From assembly GCA_965644295.1 (NCBI GenBank), contig CBFFRP010000430.1, positions 186,001 to 250,000 of the forward strand: a stretch of 64,000 nucleotides of DNA. Reading direction: 5' to 3'. Source of the DNA: Paraphysomonas bandaiensis (lineage: Eukaryota > Chrysophyceae). A program made the position numbers and the translations under genes. The notes below the pieces were generated by a model that saw only the letters and a program-made list of their open reading frames with translations, was not told where the DNA came from and did not search any database. Each line of letters begins with the position of its first letter. Position 1 is the first letter of the stretch. Shown here piece by piece: positions 46,875 to 57,996 of this stretch.

Positions 46875-47194
46875 TGTATGTATGTATGTATGTATGTATG
46901 TATGTATGTATGTATGTATGTATGTATGTATGTATGTATGTATGTATGTATGTATGTATGTATGTATGTATGTATGTATGTATGTATGTATGTATGTATG
47001 TATGTATGTATGTATGTATGTATGTATGTATGTATGTATGTATGTATGTATGTATGTATGTATGTATGTATGTATGTATGTATGTATGTATGTATGTATG
47101 TATGTATGTATGTATGTATGTATGTATGTATGTATGTATGTATGTATGTATGTATGTATGTATGTATGTATGTATGTATGTATGTATGTATGTG
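46875..47194. repeat. Perfect (TGTA)80 microsatellite, 320 bp
   Basis: Eighty uninterrupted tetranucleotide units fill the spacer between the CTL and Mic60 starts. All frames are open through it (MYVC or YIHT repeats), so long frames here are artefacts. It ends 77 bp upstream of the Mic60 start codon. Confidence 0.97.
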
Positions 47195-47271
47195 GTATAT
47201 TCATGCACTCATGCAATCAATTGTGTTCATATACTGCAGCTCTCCATCCTATATTAATACATAACCACAGG

Positions 47272-49165
47272 ATGCTGCGCTATCATCGTATTGCAAAATC
47301 AGCTACTCCCTGCCGTCGTTTTCTAAGCATCGGAACAGGAAGATCACCCAATGAGTCCAGTGGTGGATGGATATTAATCCCCACACTTGCAGTGTCAACA
47401 GCATTCGGCACTGCATATATGATTGAACATAAACATATTAATGAAGAAATTTCTGAGAAATTACGGTTTCTTGAACCAATACAGAAAGTGTTACGTGATG
47501 CTGGATATGGCAGACATGTTAATCATGAGCCTGTTAATGTGGAGAAGGAGTCAGAGGCTGATGATGAACATAATAAGCAAGTGAATGATCAGATCAATGC
47601 TGAATTGACGGAGTTAGAAAATGCTGTGGCAGAAGATATTGAATCTGAACCCGTTCAAGAGCAGGAAGAACAATCTACTGATTCGGATGACACTGATGCT
47701 GTGTCAACTCCCGATGATGTTGATGCTTCCCCTCAGAATCAGCACGAGAATGAAGAACAAAATCAGCAGGATTCAGCCACAGAGGAGCAATCGGAGGAGA
47801 CTGTTCCTGAGCAAACAGAAAATGTTGATGAGGAAAATGTAGCTCCATCTACTGACAACTCTTCATCCACCGCTGTCGCAGAGGAAGCGAAAGTCGTGGA
47901 GGAGCCCGTTTCAAAAAAGGATGCCGAAGTCGCAACAGAGAATAGCAAACCAGCAACTGATGCAGAACGCCTACTTGCTCTGCGCGTGTCTGCACTGGAG
48001 GAAGTGTTAGGCAAGGCAGCGCGCGACGCAGCTGATCTCCGTGGGGAGACAGAGCGCACATTGATTCGGGACCTGGAAGAGCTTGACACTGCAGCTCTCC
48101 GTTACCGCATCGCCCAGCTGACTACAGAGTTCTTTGATCGTGTCAAATGGGAGGGCGCCAGACAACAGCAAGCACTTAAGGAGGCTGAAGCTCTCTTCGC
48201 TCAGCGATACGGAGAGTTACTATCACAGCAGAGAGGTGAATTAACTGTGGAGATGGAGCGCCGCGTACTGGAAAAGGAACGAGAGTTGATGAATGTCTAC
48301 CAGCAGAAGCAAGAAGAAATACAGCTATCGTACGAGAAGCGTCTGCAGGAGGCGCTATCTACCCAAGCGGAGAAACTGTCTCGGGGCACCAAGGAGGAAG
48401 TGGAGAAGCGAGAAGCAGAGCTCAGGGCGGAGCTAACCGATGAACACACTCACGAGTTGGCGATGCTAAAGGAGCGTCACGTAAAGTCCCTTCTTGAGGT
48501 TCAGAACGAGGTCACTGCAAATAATGCTCAGCTTGCGGCCCTGCGAGATGTAGTAGATCAGGAATTCGGGCGCACTACTGTATCGTCATCCTCGCACGCT
48601 CTCTCAGCCGCTGTTCTCATGGCTGAGTCCGCGCTACGTTCTTCTTCTTCCGCCAAGAAAGAGCTCGAGGCACTAAGAGTTTATGCGGGAGGTAAACTGG
48701 TTTATTTTTATAAATGTCGCTGACTCTGTAGTTTTAGGCGATGAGCTAATTCTTGCAGTTGTGGACTCCCTACCTCGCGCGGCTTTCACCACCGGTGTAC
48801 CCAACCTCCCCATCATCAAGGCCCGCTTTAGCGTTGCCAAAGAGGAGGCACGTAAAGCAGGGCTTGCTCCAGAGGGCGCCCCACCAATGTTGGGACAGAT
48901 GATTGGCACAGCTTTAGCATATCTGTCTTTTGAGCCCACAGCTCCGGTGCAAGGGGAGGGAATCGAAGCAGTTTTGTCCCGTGCCGCTTCGCATGTTGAT
49001 GTTGGAGATCTGCAGCTAGCCCTTGAGGAGATCGACAGTATCAAAGGCTATCCGCGAACTCTGTTGAGAGATTGGGAGGCGATGGTGCGAGATAGGCTTG
49101 TCGCAGATCAAGCGGCCAAGGCTTTACGAGCTGCTGCGTCAATTAAACACGCTCAGTTTATTTGA
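47272..49165 (+). CDS. Mic60/mitofilin, MICOS core subunit
   Basis: Exons 47272-48691 and 48738-49165 (46-bp phase-1 intron) give 615 residues. The start MLRYHRIAKSATPCRRFLSI is a typical presequence. It is followed by one membrane span (GGWILIPTLAVSTAFGTAYM, about 25-45), an acidic Glu/Gln-rich linker, a long coiled coil (about 230-430) and the C-terminal mitofilin signature with VDVGDLQLALEEIDSIKGYP and LLRDWEAMVRDRLVADQAA. Mic60 holds crista junctions in the inner mitochondrial membrane and contacts outer-membrane partners. I chose ATG 47272 rather than the frame's earlier start because the upstream frame is only the tetranucleotide array. Confidence 0.92.
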
Positions 49166-49755
49166 CTTATTCAATTTTAGCTGAGTATGGTCTTATTGCT
49201 TACGTCGTAGTTGTTTGGAGATGATTTTACTCTATTGGAACGCAGTATTGTAATTGCACACTAGGTATTTGTACACAGAATAAAGTCAATCAAGTTTCAA
49301 TTCTTGCTGATAAATTTTGAGATAGAGTGCTAGAATATAGAATACCACTCAACATTTGAAGTAAGATAACTGAACGCTGAGAGCATCACACTCAATTAAT
49401 CATTAATTATACACTGTTATAAACTACAAGTATCAAGTACTAAATTAGATTATTTAATTAATTAACTTCAAGAATTTTATTTGCTAGCGACTACAGAAAT
49501 TACCAACATAGTAGTATTTCTGCGAGATCATAGTCTAGCCACAGTATATTGCCGTATCATTGACGGCATTGTGAATTTGAATGTAACCGTACTAACAAGT
49601 AATTAGAAACTATCCTTGCCATACTAAAAGGAAATTAGACATTAGACAGCAACGAAAATAAAGTGAAGTAGGTCTAGTATATTGAAAAGTCGAAATACGA
49701 CAACTTGATTAACTTATATCAATCACTACATTGCAATCTAGATGCAAATACACGT
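49166..49755. other. Intergenic between convergent Mic60 and Sec61-beta genes
   Basis: AATAAAG at about 49279 may be the Mic60 polyadenylation signal. The rest is AT-rich with no recognisable feature. Confidence 0.5.
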
Positions 49756-50223
49756 CTAAGAACGAAATTTCCCCCAAATGTGAAGTATCACAACTAATCC
49801 AATGAAAATGAGGGAGCATGCGAGGACAGTAGTCGGGCCACTGTATATTACGATGATGTATGTAAGAAAATCTAATAAAACTCACTTACATTTTGAATCC
49901 AGGAGCATCATCCGTGTAAAAGCGAAGGATTCCTTATATATATGTAATCATACGTACCATTCCAGTAATAATTAAATTACCTTGAGAGCTCTGTTGCGCA
50001 GCACGAGATGATGTATTCTCTCCCTCTGGTTTTGCTGCAGGACTATATGTATATGTAATAAAGGTCATTACTATATATACAGTATACTACCGTCTTCGTA
50101 GAGCTGATTGGCCTGCAGGCCCCTTTGGAGGACCTGGACGTGATGATGAAGGGTCAGATCCAGCTAATCTAGGCTGTATATTGAGTTAGATTAGAAGATG
50201 ATGTGATTGTAGGTACGTACCAT
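49756..50223 (-). CDS. Sec61-beta, ER translocon subunit
   Basis: Five tiny exons, 50221-50223 (the ATG alone), 50091-50173, 49981-50042, 49890-49932 and 49756-49840, give 91 residues. The N-terminal half is Pro/Ser/Gly-rich and hydrophilic. The C-terminus has the family signature ILRFYTDDAPGFKIGPTTVL followed by one membrane span (ACSLIFIGLVVILHIW) and a short GKFRS tail, as in Sec61-beta proteins from yeast to human. It is a tail-anchored part of the Sec61 channel. The first exon holds only the start codon followed by GTACGT, an arrangement easily missed by gene finders. It shares its upstream region with VMP1, another ER membrane protein. Confidence 0.92.
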
Positions 50224-50874
50224 TATTATGGTGGGTTATATGGGGTGGACTTAGGTGAGTATGGTATAGTTATCTCCTGTGAAGAGCCTCATACTGTGAT
50301 CATATATAGGCATCCACACATACCTATGTATACCCACACATATACATACTGCTGTGTACCTACCTACCTACCTACCTACCTGCATACATACATACCTACA
50401 CATACAGACCTACACACACATACATACTCTGTACGTAGATATATACATACAGACATTCACACATACTGCTGTACATACAAACAGCAGTGTACATATCTAC
50501 CAACATACTCTGTACATACGTACATACATGCATGTAGATGCAGTACAAACATACTGCTATGTAATCTCTGTGTATATCCCACAAAAAACTATACAAAAAA
50601 CATGCATATCTACCAACATACTCTGTACATACGTACATACATGCATGTAGTTTGGAAATAACGTATAGATAACAGTTGGTCCTACAGTACAGCCATCACA
50701 CACATATGACGTGCACTCTGCATAGTACATGATCATTCACTGCTTTCTCAGCATTGTGTCATAATTTATTAAATATATGCTTTGAAAATATCATCAACAT
50801 TGATTCTTTTGCAAAGTATTGATTGGTGAATGTGATTATATATAAGGAGATTGCATAGTACAGTGTTATCATAT
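50224..50874. promoter_or_regulatory. Divergent Sec61-beta/VMP1 upstream region with repeats
   Basis: The 650-bp spacer holds ACATACATAC-type microsatellite sequence (50340-50460). A 46-bp direct duplication starting CATATCTACCAACATACTCT occurs at 50492-50537 and again about 114 bp later. CTGCTGT words are frequent. No specific sites can be called. Confidence 0.5.
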
Positions 50875-52966
50875 ATGGATATTGGAGAAATAACACCGCA
50901 AGAAATTGCAGATCTAGAGCAAGAATGGAAAGAAGACAGAATGAAAATTACTCTATGGAAAAGACCCTGGCAAACCCTTGTTTTGTTTGGGTCTGCAATG
51001 TGTTCTGTAATCGACAAATCTATACGATATATGATGTCTCATCCAGTTGTTTTACGATTTCTTGGTCCGCTCTTTATGCTCTGGGTTTTATTGGAGTTTA
51101 TTCCAGGGCCATACACCGAGTTTATTAACGGTATTGAGTTTTGCATAGAGTACGTTATTTGGTGGGTTGGTTTGGGTATATTGTCGTCAATCGGCTTAGG
51201 TAGTGGCCTGCAAACAGGTGATGTAGTTGTACTGTACGCTATTATTCTGAGTTATCTATTGCTTAGGCGTACTATTCTTATTTCCACACATTATAAGAGT
51301 ATGTCTGACTGCTCAGACTTGTAAATCACTTCGCTTCAAATCATTTGGTGCGATTTGGTTTCGACGCACTCAAGATTTATTCAAGTGCATACCTCCAAGC
51401 GAGGGTGAATCAGAGGCCCCTACAGCTAGCTTTTTAGGTGATTTATCGTTTCTTATTCTCTCCTACCGCAGTCAATATTTTATGCACACAGGTGTTTGGT
51501 TGCTTGTATTGGTCCCTAGCTTTCTCCAGGCAACTGGTGAGAATGAGAATGTCTTCCGCTATATCAGCATCTCATGTAGTTTATTCTTAGGCACTGCAAT
51601 TGGGGAAATCCCACCCTATTGGATGACTCGAGCCGCCAGGGAGGCCGCTATAGAGGCTGGGGATAAAGGAGAGGTATATTCTGTCTAATTAGCATATCTT
51701 CTGGAATATTTTATTGACTGTGGAACAGATACCTGAAGAGCTGGAAACTAACTCCAAATACAGCCTTGTGAACAGAGTCAAGGGACGCATGATTCAGTTT
51801 CTCAGGGCCCACGGTTTCATGGGGGTGTTTCTAATGGCTGCCTGGCCGAATTTTGCTTTTGATCTCTGCGGCATATGCTGTGGACATTTTCTTATGCCGT
51901 TCTGGACGTTCTTTGGAGCCACGTTTCTAGGTGTGTTGTTCATGTTGCCTTTTGACACAGATGAAAGTTATAATATGCTACAGGAAAAGCTTGTGTGCGG
52001 AATACATATCAGACTCTGCTTATGGTTACTCTTTTTAGGTACTATGATATGTGTGCCTATTTCTACTGTGACTTATATGACTGTATATACTAGTGAGCGG
52101 TACCTAGAGGTATTCATTCGGACTTTACAGCGATTGGTGCCGGATCATTTTCATCTGGACACGTACATCCGGGAAGCCCTGGAGGAGTTCCAGGAAAGTT
52201 CACAGAGAGAAATGCAGAAGCAGGAAATGGGGGAACCGACATCTGCACCCTCGGCGCAGAGTCATTCTGCCCTTTCCCACATCTGGAGTATTATGATGAC
52301 TATAATTCTCATTTATTTCAGCCTTTCTTGTGTGCAGCACTTTGCACAATTTTACCAGGCCATGATCGACAAGGTTCGTCAGTCAATTCCCTAATATTTC
52401 TATAAAATAATAATAAATTCCTACAGGATAAGTCAGACGCATACAAAATGAAACTCGCTCCTCATGTCCGGCGCGGCCTTACTTCTCCCGTCTCTGGTAG
52501 AATTAAACTGCCCCCTCCCACACCTAAAGGCAAAAAACGTCAATACACGTCAGCAACGCCGTCACCTCCGCGCCCTCAGGCCGCGGCGTTGCATCGCCCT
52601 TGTCCTGGTACAGCACCATCTGCCCTCGGCGAACCTTATTGCCGGTCTTCTCCGCCGGCTCATGAGCGTTTCTGCTGTGGCGATACGAGTACCCCATGTC
52701 GAGACCCCCATAACGAGGACTATAGTAGTTGCGACTCTAGTCCTGGAGTTGACGGCGAGATACCGTCTTACTCCCCTTCACCACCTCGAAGGGGAATCAT
52801 CAAAGGAAGAGTTCTCTCTGCCGTTGATAGAAATAAAATGCGCTATAGCAGTTATTCGGAGAACAGTATGAGCGCCCCCAATATCACAGACAGCTCCCCC
52901 GTAGCCAAGGTGGAAAGAGTAATGTCTAGACAATCAGAAGAAGAAATTGAAAATAAATGCAAATAA
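50875..52966 (+). CDS. VMP1, VTT-domain ER lipid scramblase
   Basis: Seven exons, 50875-51217, 51267-51437, 51492-51673, 51729-51930, 51984-52038, 52094-52373 and 52427-52966, give 590 residues. Family landmarks are GLGILSSIGLGSGLQTGVLF, then FPHIIRVCLTAQTC, FLGTAIGEIPPYWMTRAARE, and AAWPNFAFDLCGICCGHFLM followed by PFWTFFGATFLGKA. These are the VTT/DedA-type core that forms re-entrant helices; VMP1 is an ER phospholipid scramblase needed for autophagosome formation and contact sites. The last exon adds a Pro/Ser-rich, probably disordered cytosolic tail of 180 residues that I do not know from animal VMP1. Several introns lack stops, so naive frames read through them. Confidence 0.92.
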
Positions 52967-53547
52967 AATAAACGTACTTGACATTTTCATAGACCGTGTA
53001 ATGGACTAGTCAAACCGAGATGTAGCTCTGAGGTGGACTCTACACTATGTTTTGGATTTAATAATACAGTTTAACAGTTTTCATGGACTTTCTCGTACAA
53101 TGTGGAGCGTTCTTGCGTCGATTAATAGTATTCTGTCTGTCTGTTATGCATAAACAGCAATATGAAAATATACCATAGATGGACTTTTATTAAAATAGAA
53201 TTACGACTAAATTGTCTTATGTTGAAATAACAGTGTGATAGAAGCATGAGACACGCTTTGCTAATAACTAACGTGCAAATGAATTGTTATATACGTGCGC
53301 GCGATATCAGTCAACAAGTAACCAGCTTTCGTCACGCTGTAAATACGAATAGTACTGCCAAGTAATTGAATAATGCCTAAATTGTTCGACCATCATATAG
53401 AAACTTGTTTTATTCGTTTCTTCCTACTTGCTGAAACTGCAGGTTATCATGTAAAAATTCAAACCACAAAGTAAGAAAAACTGTCAGAGGTCACACAACT
53501 ACATTATTATTAGTATATAATTTCGGAACAATCTGTACGAATGCACA
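52967..53547. other. Intergenic between convergent genes
   Basis: AATAAAAT and AAATAAAC occur at the VMP1 stop and may be polyadenylation signals. The rest is AT-rich and shows nothing I recognise. Confidence 0.5.
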
Positions 53548-53841
53548 TCATGGGGTCTGCTTCCTCTCCAAAGGTCTGTAACCCAATTCAACACGTCTCT
53601 GATTAACTTCCTCATAAAGAGAATCCTCCCAATTGTTGTAATTATAACCAACATACGCACCCACTCCAATATGAGCAATCATAAGCCATGGTTCTATATA
53701 AAAATATATATAAAATAAATAATAATTTAATTTATTTATTGACTTACGATAGAGATAACGCTGCTTATGGAGGGCATTGGAGAACATGCGGATACCCATA
53801 CCACACAAGGCTCCTGCAGCTGCATTAATAACGGTGCTCAT
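53548..53841 (-). CDS. Small conserved-looking protein, possible mitochondrial membrane subunit
   Basis: Exons 53748-53841 and 53548-53693 (54-bp phase-1 intron) give 79 residues. The product has an Ala/Gly-rich start (MSTVINAAAGALCGMG), a basic patch with LHKQRYLYQPW, a hydrophobic stretch (LMIAHIGVGAYVGYNY), an acidic segment (NNWEDSLYEE) and a basic end. Size and layout recall small accessory subunits of respiratory complexes or ATP synthase, but I cannot name the family. The clean intron and normal codon use support a real gene. Confidence 0.6.
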   Translation of the reverse strand: MSTVINAAAGALCGMGIRMFSNALHKQRYLYRKSINKLNYYLFYIYFYIEPWLMIAHIGVGAYVGYNYNNWEDSLYEEVNQRRVELGYRPLERKQTP

Positions 53842-53973
53842 GGTAAGTACTGTAAATAAATGAGATATAAGTAAAGGAGGGTAAAGAATTACTATGAACT
53901 CGAATTAATGACAGGGAGACAGTCAATTGACGATATAGAGAGAGATGTGAGTGTATGTAGAGAGGAGTGTAAG

Positions 53974-54072
53974 TTGTATGTATGTATGTGTGTGTATGTA
54001 TGTGTGTGTATGTATGTGTGTGTATGTATGTGCTGTGTATGTATGTATTTGTGTGTATGTATGTGTGTGTAT
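53974..54072. repeat. (TATG)/(TGTG) microsatellite
   Basis: About 100 bp of imperfect GTATGTATGTGTGT units lie upstream of the small minus-strand gene. Frames through it are artefacts. Confidence 0.9.
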
Positions 54073-54481
54073 GGTATGGTTATCTTGCACCAATATTATG
54101 GAGTGTGTAGGAGATGAGTTGCTGTGTAGTAAGGAGATGGATGATGTGTATTGAATACTGGTATACTCTTCACTGTATTCATCGTAGTGTAACATTTCGG
54201 GTAAAAAGTAACATTTTCTCTGTAATATGGAGAAAAATAATACTTAGAAGTATAAAAAACAGGGTTTTTATAGATATTCGAAAGCCTGCTATGTAAATTA
54301 GTGTAAAATTCTATGTACAGAAGATGTACATAATCATATATATACCACACGCCACACTGCATGAGGATATGATAGACTAACTAACTCTGAGTTGCACACC
54401 TCTGCTGCCTTATCTTAAAAGAAATGTTATTTATTGAGATTGGTATAATGCTGTTAGTGGTAAAGACTGAACATATAGATT

Positions 54482-54660
54482 ACATGGACATGGAGGGTCC
54501 TGTGAACGAAGCCATCTAAGAACATCCAAGTGCCCACCCTCTGCAGCAGCTGTGCAAGTCGAGGCCCTCCAAGTCCATGGAATAAAAATACTTGCGAAGC
54601 TGCTGCAAGAGGTGGGCCCTTGGATGTTCTGGATTGGATGACTTCCTCAAATGGCACAAA
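54482..54660. pseudogene. Two head-to-head ankyrin-repeat fragments
   Basis: Positions 54482-54562, read on the minus strand, encode STCTAAAEGGHLDVLRW and LRSQDPPC. Positions 54563-54640, read on the plus strand, encode GPPSPWNKNTCEAAARGG and PLDVLDW. Both are near-identical in DNA to repeats of the F-box/ankyrin gene at 57 kb. Their opposite orientation with no spacer shows a rearranged, non-functional copy. Confidence 0.85.
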
Positions 54661-54769
54661 CACGAAAAAACACAAAATGCTTGTGACGCGACACAAATTG
54701 CGTCGCTGCTGTCATATATATATATATATATACAGATGAGAATTAGCAAATATATGATGTTAGGGTGGT

Positions 54770-55534
54770 TGTTTAATATGAGAAAACGTCAGAGGATGCG
54801 GAAGAATTTGACACTGATAAGAATCCGCATGACTCTTCCGGAAAGAAACTATTTGAAACTAGCTGCTCTAAGGCAGATAAGAGAAACAGCTTGGCGACAT
54901 CTTTATAATTACGGTGATGACAGAGATTTTCTGAATACGTGCAATGGGGGCTTAAGGTACAAGCCCTTTACCCAGAAATTGAGGGCAGATGGGGCTTCAT
55001 CGACGGAAAGAACTACAAAGTTCAAAAACCATCGCAAGCAGATCTGCAGAACGCAATGTACAATGGCTGGCTACATGCTACTATGGTAACAGGATGTCTA
55101 TGTTTCGATGTAAGTGGATGCATATGTTGGGGCAAACATAATTTCGTTGGTTCTTGGAATGATGGAGAGATGTCAAGAGCATTCCAGGAAAAACTATGCC
55201 GAGACGAATTCTGTTTAGAGGGTCATGGAGTGGTATCCGATTCAGTATATCCTGTTTCTGGAAAATGTTTTGGCCGCATAATTAAGGATGGTGATATTGA
55301 GAAAGCACACCCCTTAGCGAGGCCAGTTTTGCTACGTCGTAGTAGGAAATAACTTCTTTACGACAAGCTTGTGAGTGGGGCATGGGTGCCGTAGAGAAGG
55401 TGTACAGGCGTCTACTACTGCCGTTGCCTTTTAACCAAGTAACTCGTGCTACTAGACTAGCTTGTATTCATAGATTATATAACTATCGTGTTCGCACCAC
55501 TGGTATAAGTCAGATTCGTAATACTTTCTTATAA
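54770..55534 (+). pseudogene. PIF/Harbinger-like DDE transposase, frameshifted
   Basis: Three frames carry one protein. N-terminal: MTLPERNYLKLAALRQIRET and AWRHLYNYGDD. Then, after a shift at about 54926, a DDE core with WGFIDGKNYKVQKPS, MYNGWLHATMVTGCLCF, WGKHNFVGSWNDGEMS and GVVSDSVYPVSGK. Then, after a second shift near 55352, a C-terminal ACEWGMGAVEKVYRRLLLPL and RVRTTGISQIRNTFL. This matches nuclease/transposase proteins of the DDE_Tnp_4 / Harbinger type that I know from stramenopile and plant genomes. Acidic residues of the DDE site appear in GFIDGK and VSDSVYP. With two frameshifts it cannot make an intact enzyme. Confidence 0.75.
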
Positions 55535-55605
55535 GCATACATATTAACTCGAAATTTGCATAACTCTAGTAATAACTTAAACTATTATAATCTGAAAATC
55601 CTTTC

Positions 55606-56290
55606 TTATTTATCACTACTTTCTCCTTTCTTTAACAGGGACATCATGAAAGTCATCATCATTTGTTGTTGGACCATAGCTGCCTCTTCTCGTCGTCGAT
55701 CCATTTCTTGCCGACGTCGTTCCATTTCTTCTTCACGTCGTCGTTCCTCTTCACGTCTTCTCTCTGCTCGCTCCTCTTCGCGGAGCCTGTGAGCTTCGTC
55801 TCTTTGTTGCATGTACATCATCATGTGAAGCATATTATTATCTTCAGATTTTTTCCTTCAAAGCACGGTCTATACTGAACTTTGTTGTAGTCACCGGTGA
55901 CTGTCGCTGAGCAGAATTAATCAACTGTTGCTAAGTTAAACCAGCTCTTCCCGTGGTAGATGGTCGCTGTGTTGGACGTTTCCTTTTTGAAGTACGAATA
56001 CTCATTTTTGGCCCAGTTTTTGCAGCTTCAGTTATTGATTCAACATCTGATATTGAGTGGGATCTCCTATATACACAATAAATACTTGCAATCGAAACAA
56101 ATATGCTTTAAACGCACCTGTGGGTTTGGATACATTTTACAAAGCTTTAAATTTTCTACGAAGTTGGTCACTTTCTCTAGGATTGGACACTTTACCATTG
56201 TATTCAAGCGTTAACGCATCCGGCCTAATGGCAGCATCTCCTTAACCAAATCAAGCAGTACGGCCACGTCTGCTGATGTATATGACGCTC
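55606..56290 (-). pseudogene. Decayed Myb/trihelix-type accessory protein of the Harbinger element
   Basis: On the minus strand, an N-terminal piece around 56290-56110 reads GASYTSADVAVLLDLVKEML and, after a stop, LTLEYNGKVSNPRESDQLRR. This fits the Myb-like DNA-binding protein (RGxxYTxxE..LL....LP) that accompanies Harbinger-type transposases in oomycetes. The C-terminal open frame (55606-55833) is an Arg/Glu-rich coiled coil (EEERAERRREEERRREEEME). Stops and shifts between them show decay. It is convergent with the transposase remnant, the usual two-gene layout. Confidence 0.6.
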
Positions 56291-56432
56291 CTCTGCCTAC
56301 TTTATCTTTCCTCATCCTCTTCTTTACTTGATTTTGAGTATTTAGGGCCATATATATGGATGGTAAGTTCCTGCTGTCCTAAATTGTGTCATATGACAGT
56401 TGTGGAAGTATTTGATGTATTATCCAGCCAAA

Positions 56433-56944
56433 AGATACGTATCGGCCTCCTTCGTTTATTTTTGTTCCAAGATGCCTCTAATATTGAGGCAATAATTATG
56501 TGTAATCCAGCCGTAGTTGTAGTTCAGTAATATAGAAGAATTTTGCTTCAATTTATTTCCGCAAAATGAGATGCTGACTGCCGATATGTATACGACGGTT
56601 GAGGAAGGATCCTCCATGTCCATGTGATGAATGGACTTGCTGTGCTGCGGCAAAAAATGGTATTTTTTGAAGAATTGTGTTATGCCATTAGAAAAGTGGC
56701 GGTTTTTACAAGCCCAAAACCTGATTTTTTATTCCACTCGTATAGCATCATATACCGGTACAGTATACAGTATTCTGTGACCCCGGACGTATCGGCAGTC
56801 TGCATCTTATTTTTCGGGAATAAATTGAAGCAAATATTTTCTATATTACTTACATACAACTACGGCTGGAATACACATAATTGTTGTCTCTATATTAGAG
56901 CCATCTTTGAACAAAAATACACAAAGGATGCCGATACGGAAATG
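56433..56944. mobile_element. Foldback element with about 150-bp inverted arms
   Basis: The left arm (about 56433-56595) is the imperfect reverse complement of the right arm (about 56788-56944). Shared words include TAAATTGAAGCAAA, ACAACTACGGCTGGA and TACACATAATTRTTG. The outer ends both read GCCGATACG or its complement. The spacer holds a degenerate ankyrin-repeat fragment (56608-56700, DPPCPCDEWTCCAAAKNG). No transposase is encoded. Confidence 0.8.
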
Positions 56945-57087
56945 TCCTCAGCAGTATGGGCCAGTACGGGCTCCTACGTACAGTGCAGTGTATACGTGTC
57001 CTTGTGCTGTATATGCATGTATGTATAGATATGAACTCATCTCATAATCATCTGCTGTATTAACACTCTATCAGCCCCATATAAACC

Positions 57088-57996
57088 ATGAATGAAATCA
57101 CTCTATCTGATCTCAATGATGATGTTCTTCGTCTCATCATCTCGATGATCCCACACACGGCTGTCCTTCCAGTGATAATGACTTGTAAGAGATTTCACGA
57201 TATAGTATACACTGACAAGAGGAGAGTACAGTCACATGCATCTCACTACTGTATGACCAACTCAATGGTCTCATGGGCTCTGGCTATGGGCTGCCCATAC
57301 ATCAAACTAATGAATACATGTGCACTATACGGCAGACTACAGCAGATGATACACTTATCCACACATACGTATACACACACACATAATACAGAGTATGCTT
57401 CTAGTGAATTGGATGCACAAGAGTGGCTTCGTTCACAAGGCCCTCCAAGTCCATGGAATAAAAATACTTGCGAAGCTGCTGCAAGAGGTGGGCACTTGGA
57501 TGTTCTTATATGGCTTCGTTCACAGGACCCTCCATGTCCATGGGATGACTCGACTTGCACAGCTGCTGCAAAGGCTGGGCACTTGGATGTTCTTATATGG
57601 CTTCGTTCACAGGACCCTCCATGTCCATGGGATTGCTCGACTTGCGAAGCTGCTGCAGAGGGTGGGCACTTGGATGTTCTTATATGGCTTCGTTCACAGG
57701 ATCCTCCATGTCCATGTGATGTATGGACTTGCATTGCTGCTGCAAAGGCTGGGCACTTGGATGTTCTTATATGGCTTCGTTCACAGGACCCTCCATATCC
57801 ATGGAATGAATGGACTTGCATTGCTGCTGCAGAGGGTGGGCACTTGGATGTTCTTAGATGGCTTCGTTCACAGGACCCTCCTTGTCCATGGGATTGCTCG
57901 ACTTGCAGGGCTGCTGCAAGAAGTGGGCACTTGTTTATTTTGGATTGGCTTCGTTCACAGGACCCTCCATGTCCCAGTTTATTTTGCTTTAATTGA
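57088..57996 (+). CDS. F-box/ankyrin-repeat protein
   Basis: A single-exon frame of 302 residues. Residues about 3-40 (ITLSDLNDDVLRLIISMIPH) form an F-box-like segment. From about 105 there are six to seven repeats of about 29 residues of the form GHLDVLxWLRSQDPPCPW-xx-TCxAAAxxG. These are ankyrin-type repeats common in stramenopiles and giant viruses. The DNA of the repeats is almost identical from unit to unit, a sign of recent expansion. F-box plus ankyrin suggests a substrate receptor of an SCF ubiquitin ligase, but that is inference. A TACACACACACA stretch (about 57365-57390) inserts low-complexity residues (THTYTHTHNTE) before the repeats and might be a very short intron or an expansion. 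Confidence 0.75.
   Translation: MNEITLSDLNDDVLRLIISMIPHTAVLPVIMTCKRFHDIVYTDKRRVQSHASHYCMTNSMVSWALAMGCPYIKLMNTCALYGRLQQMIHLSTHTYTHTHNTEYASSELDAQEWLRSQGPPSPWNKNTCEAAARGGHLDVLIWLRSQDPPCPWDDSTCTAAAKAGHLDVLIWLRSQDPPCPWDCSTCEAAAEGGHLDVLIWLRSQDPPCPCDVWTCIAAAKAGHLDVLIWLRSQDPPYPWNEWTCIAAAEGGHLDVLRWLRSQDPPCPWDCSTCRAAARSGHLFILDWLRSQDPPCPSLFCFN

Noticed and set aside
46693-47271. Long plus-strand open frame with MYVC repeats ahead of Mic60, and YIHT repeat frames on the minus strand
   Set aside because: These are translations of the tetranucleotide microsatellite; the presequence and membrane span of Mic60 begin at 47272.
50203-50661. Plus-strand frame of 152 codons with HTYIPTHTDLHTH
   Set aside because: It is low-complexity ACATAC sequence within the Sec61-beta/VMP1 spacer and overlaps the Sec61-beta first exon.
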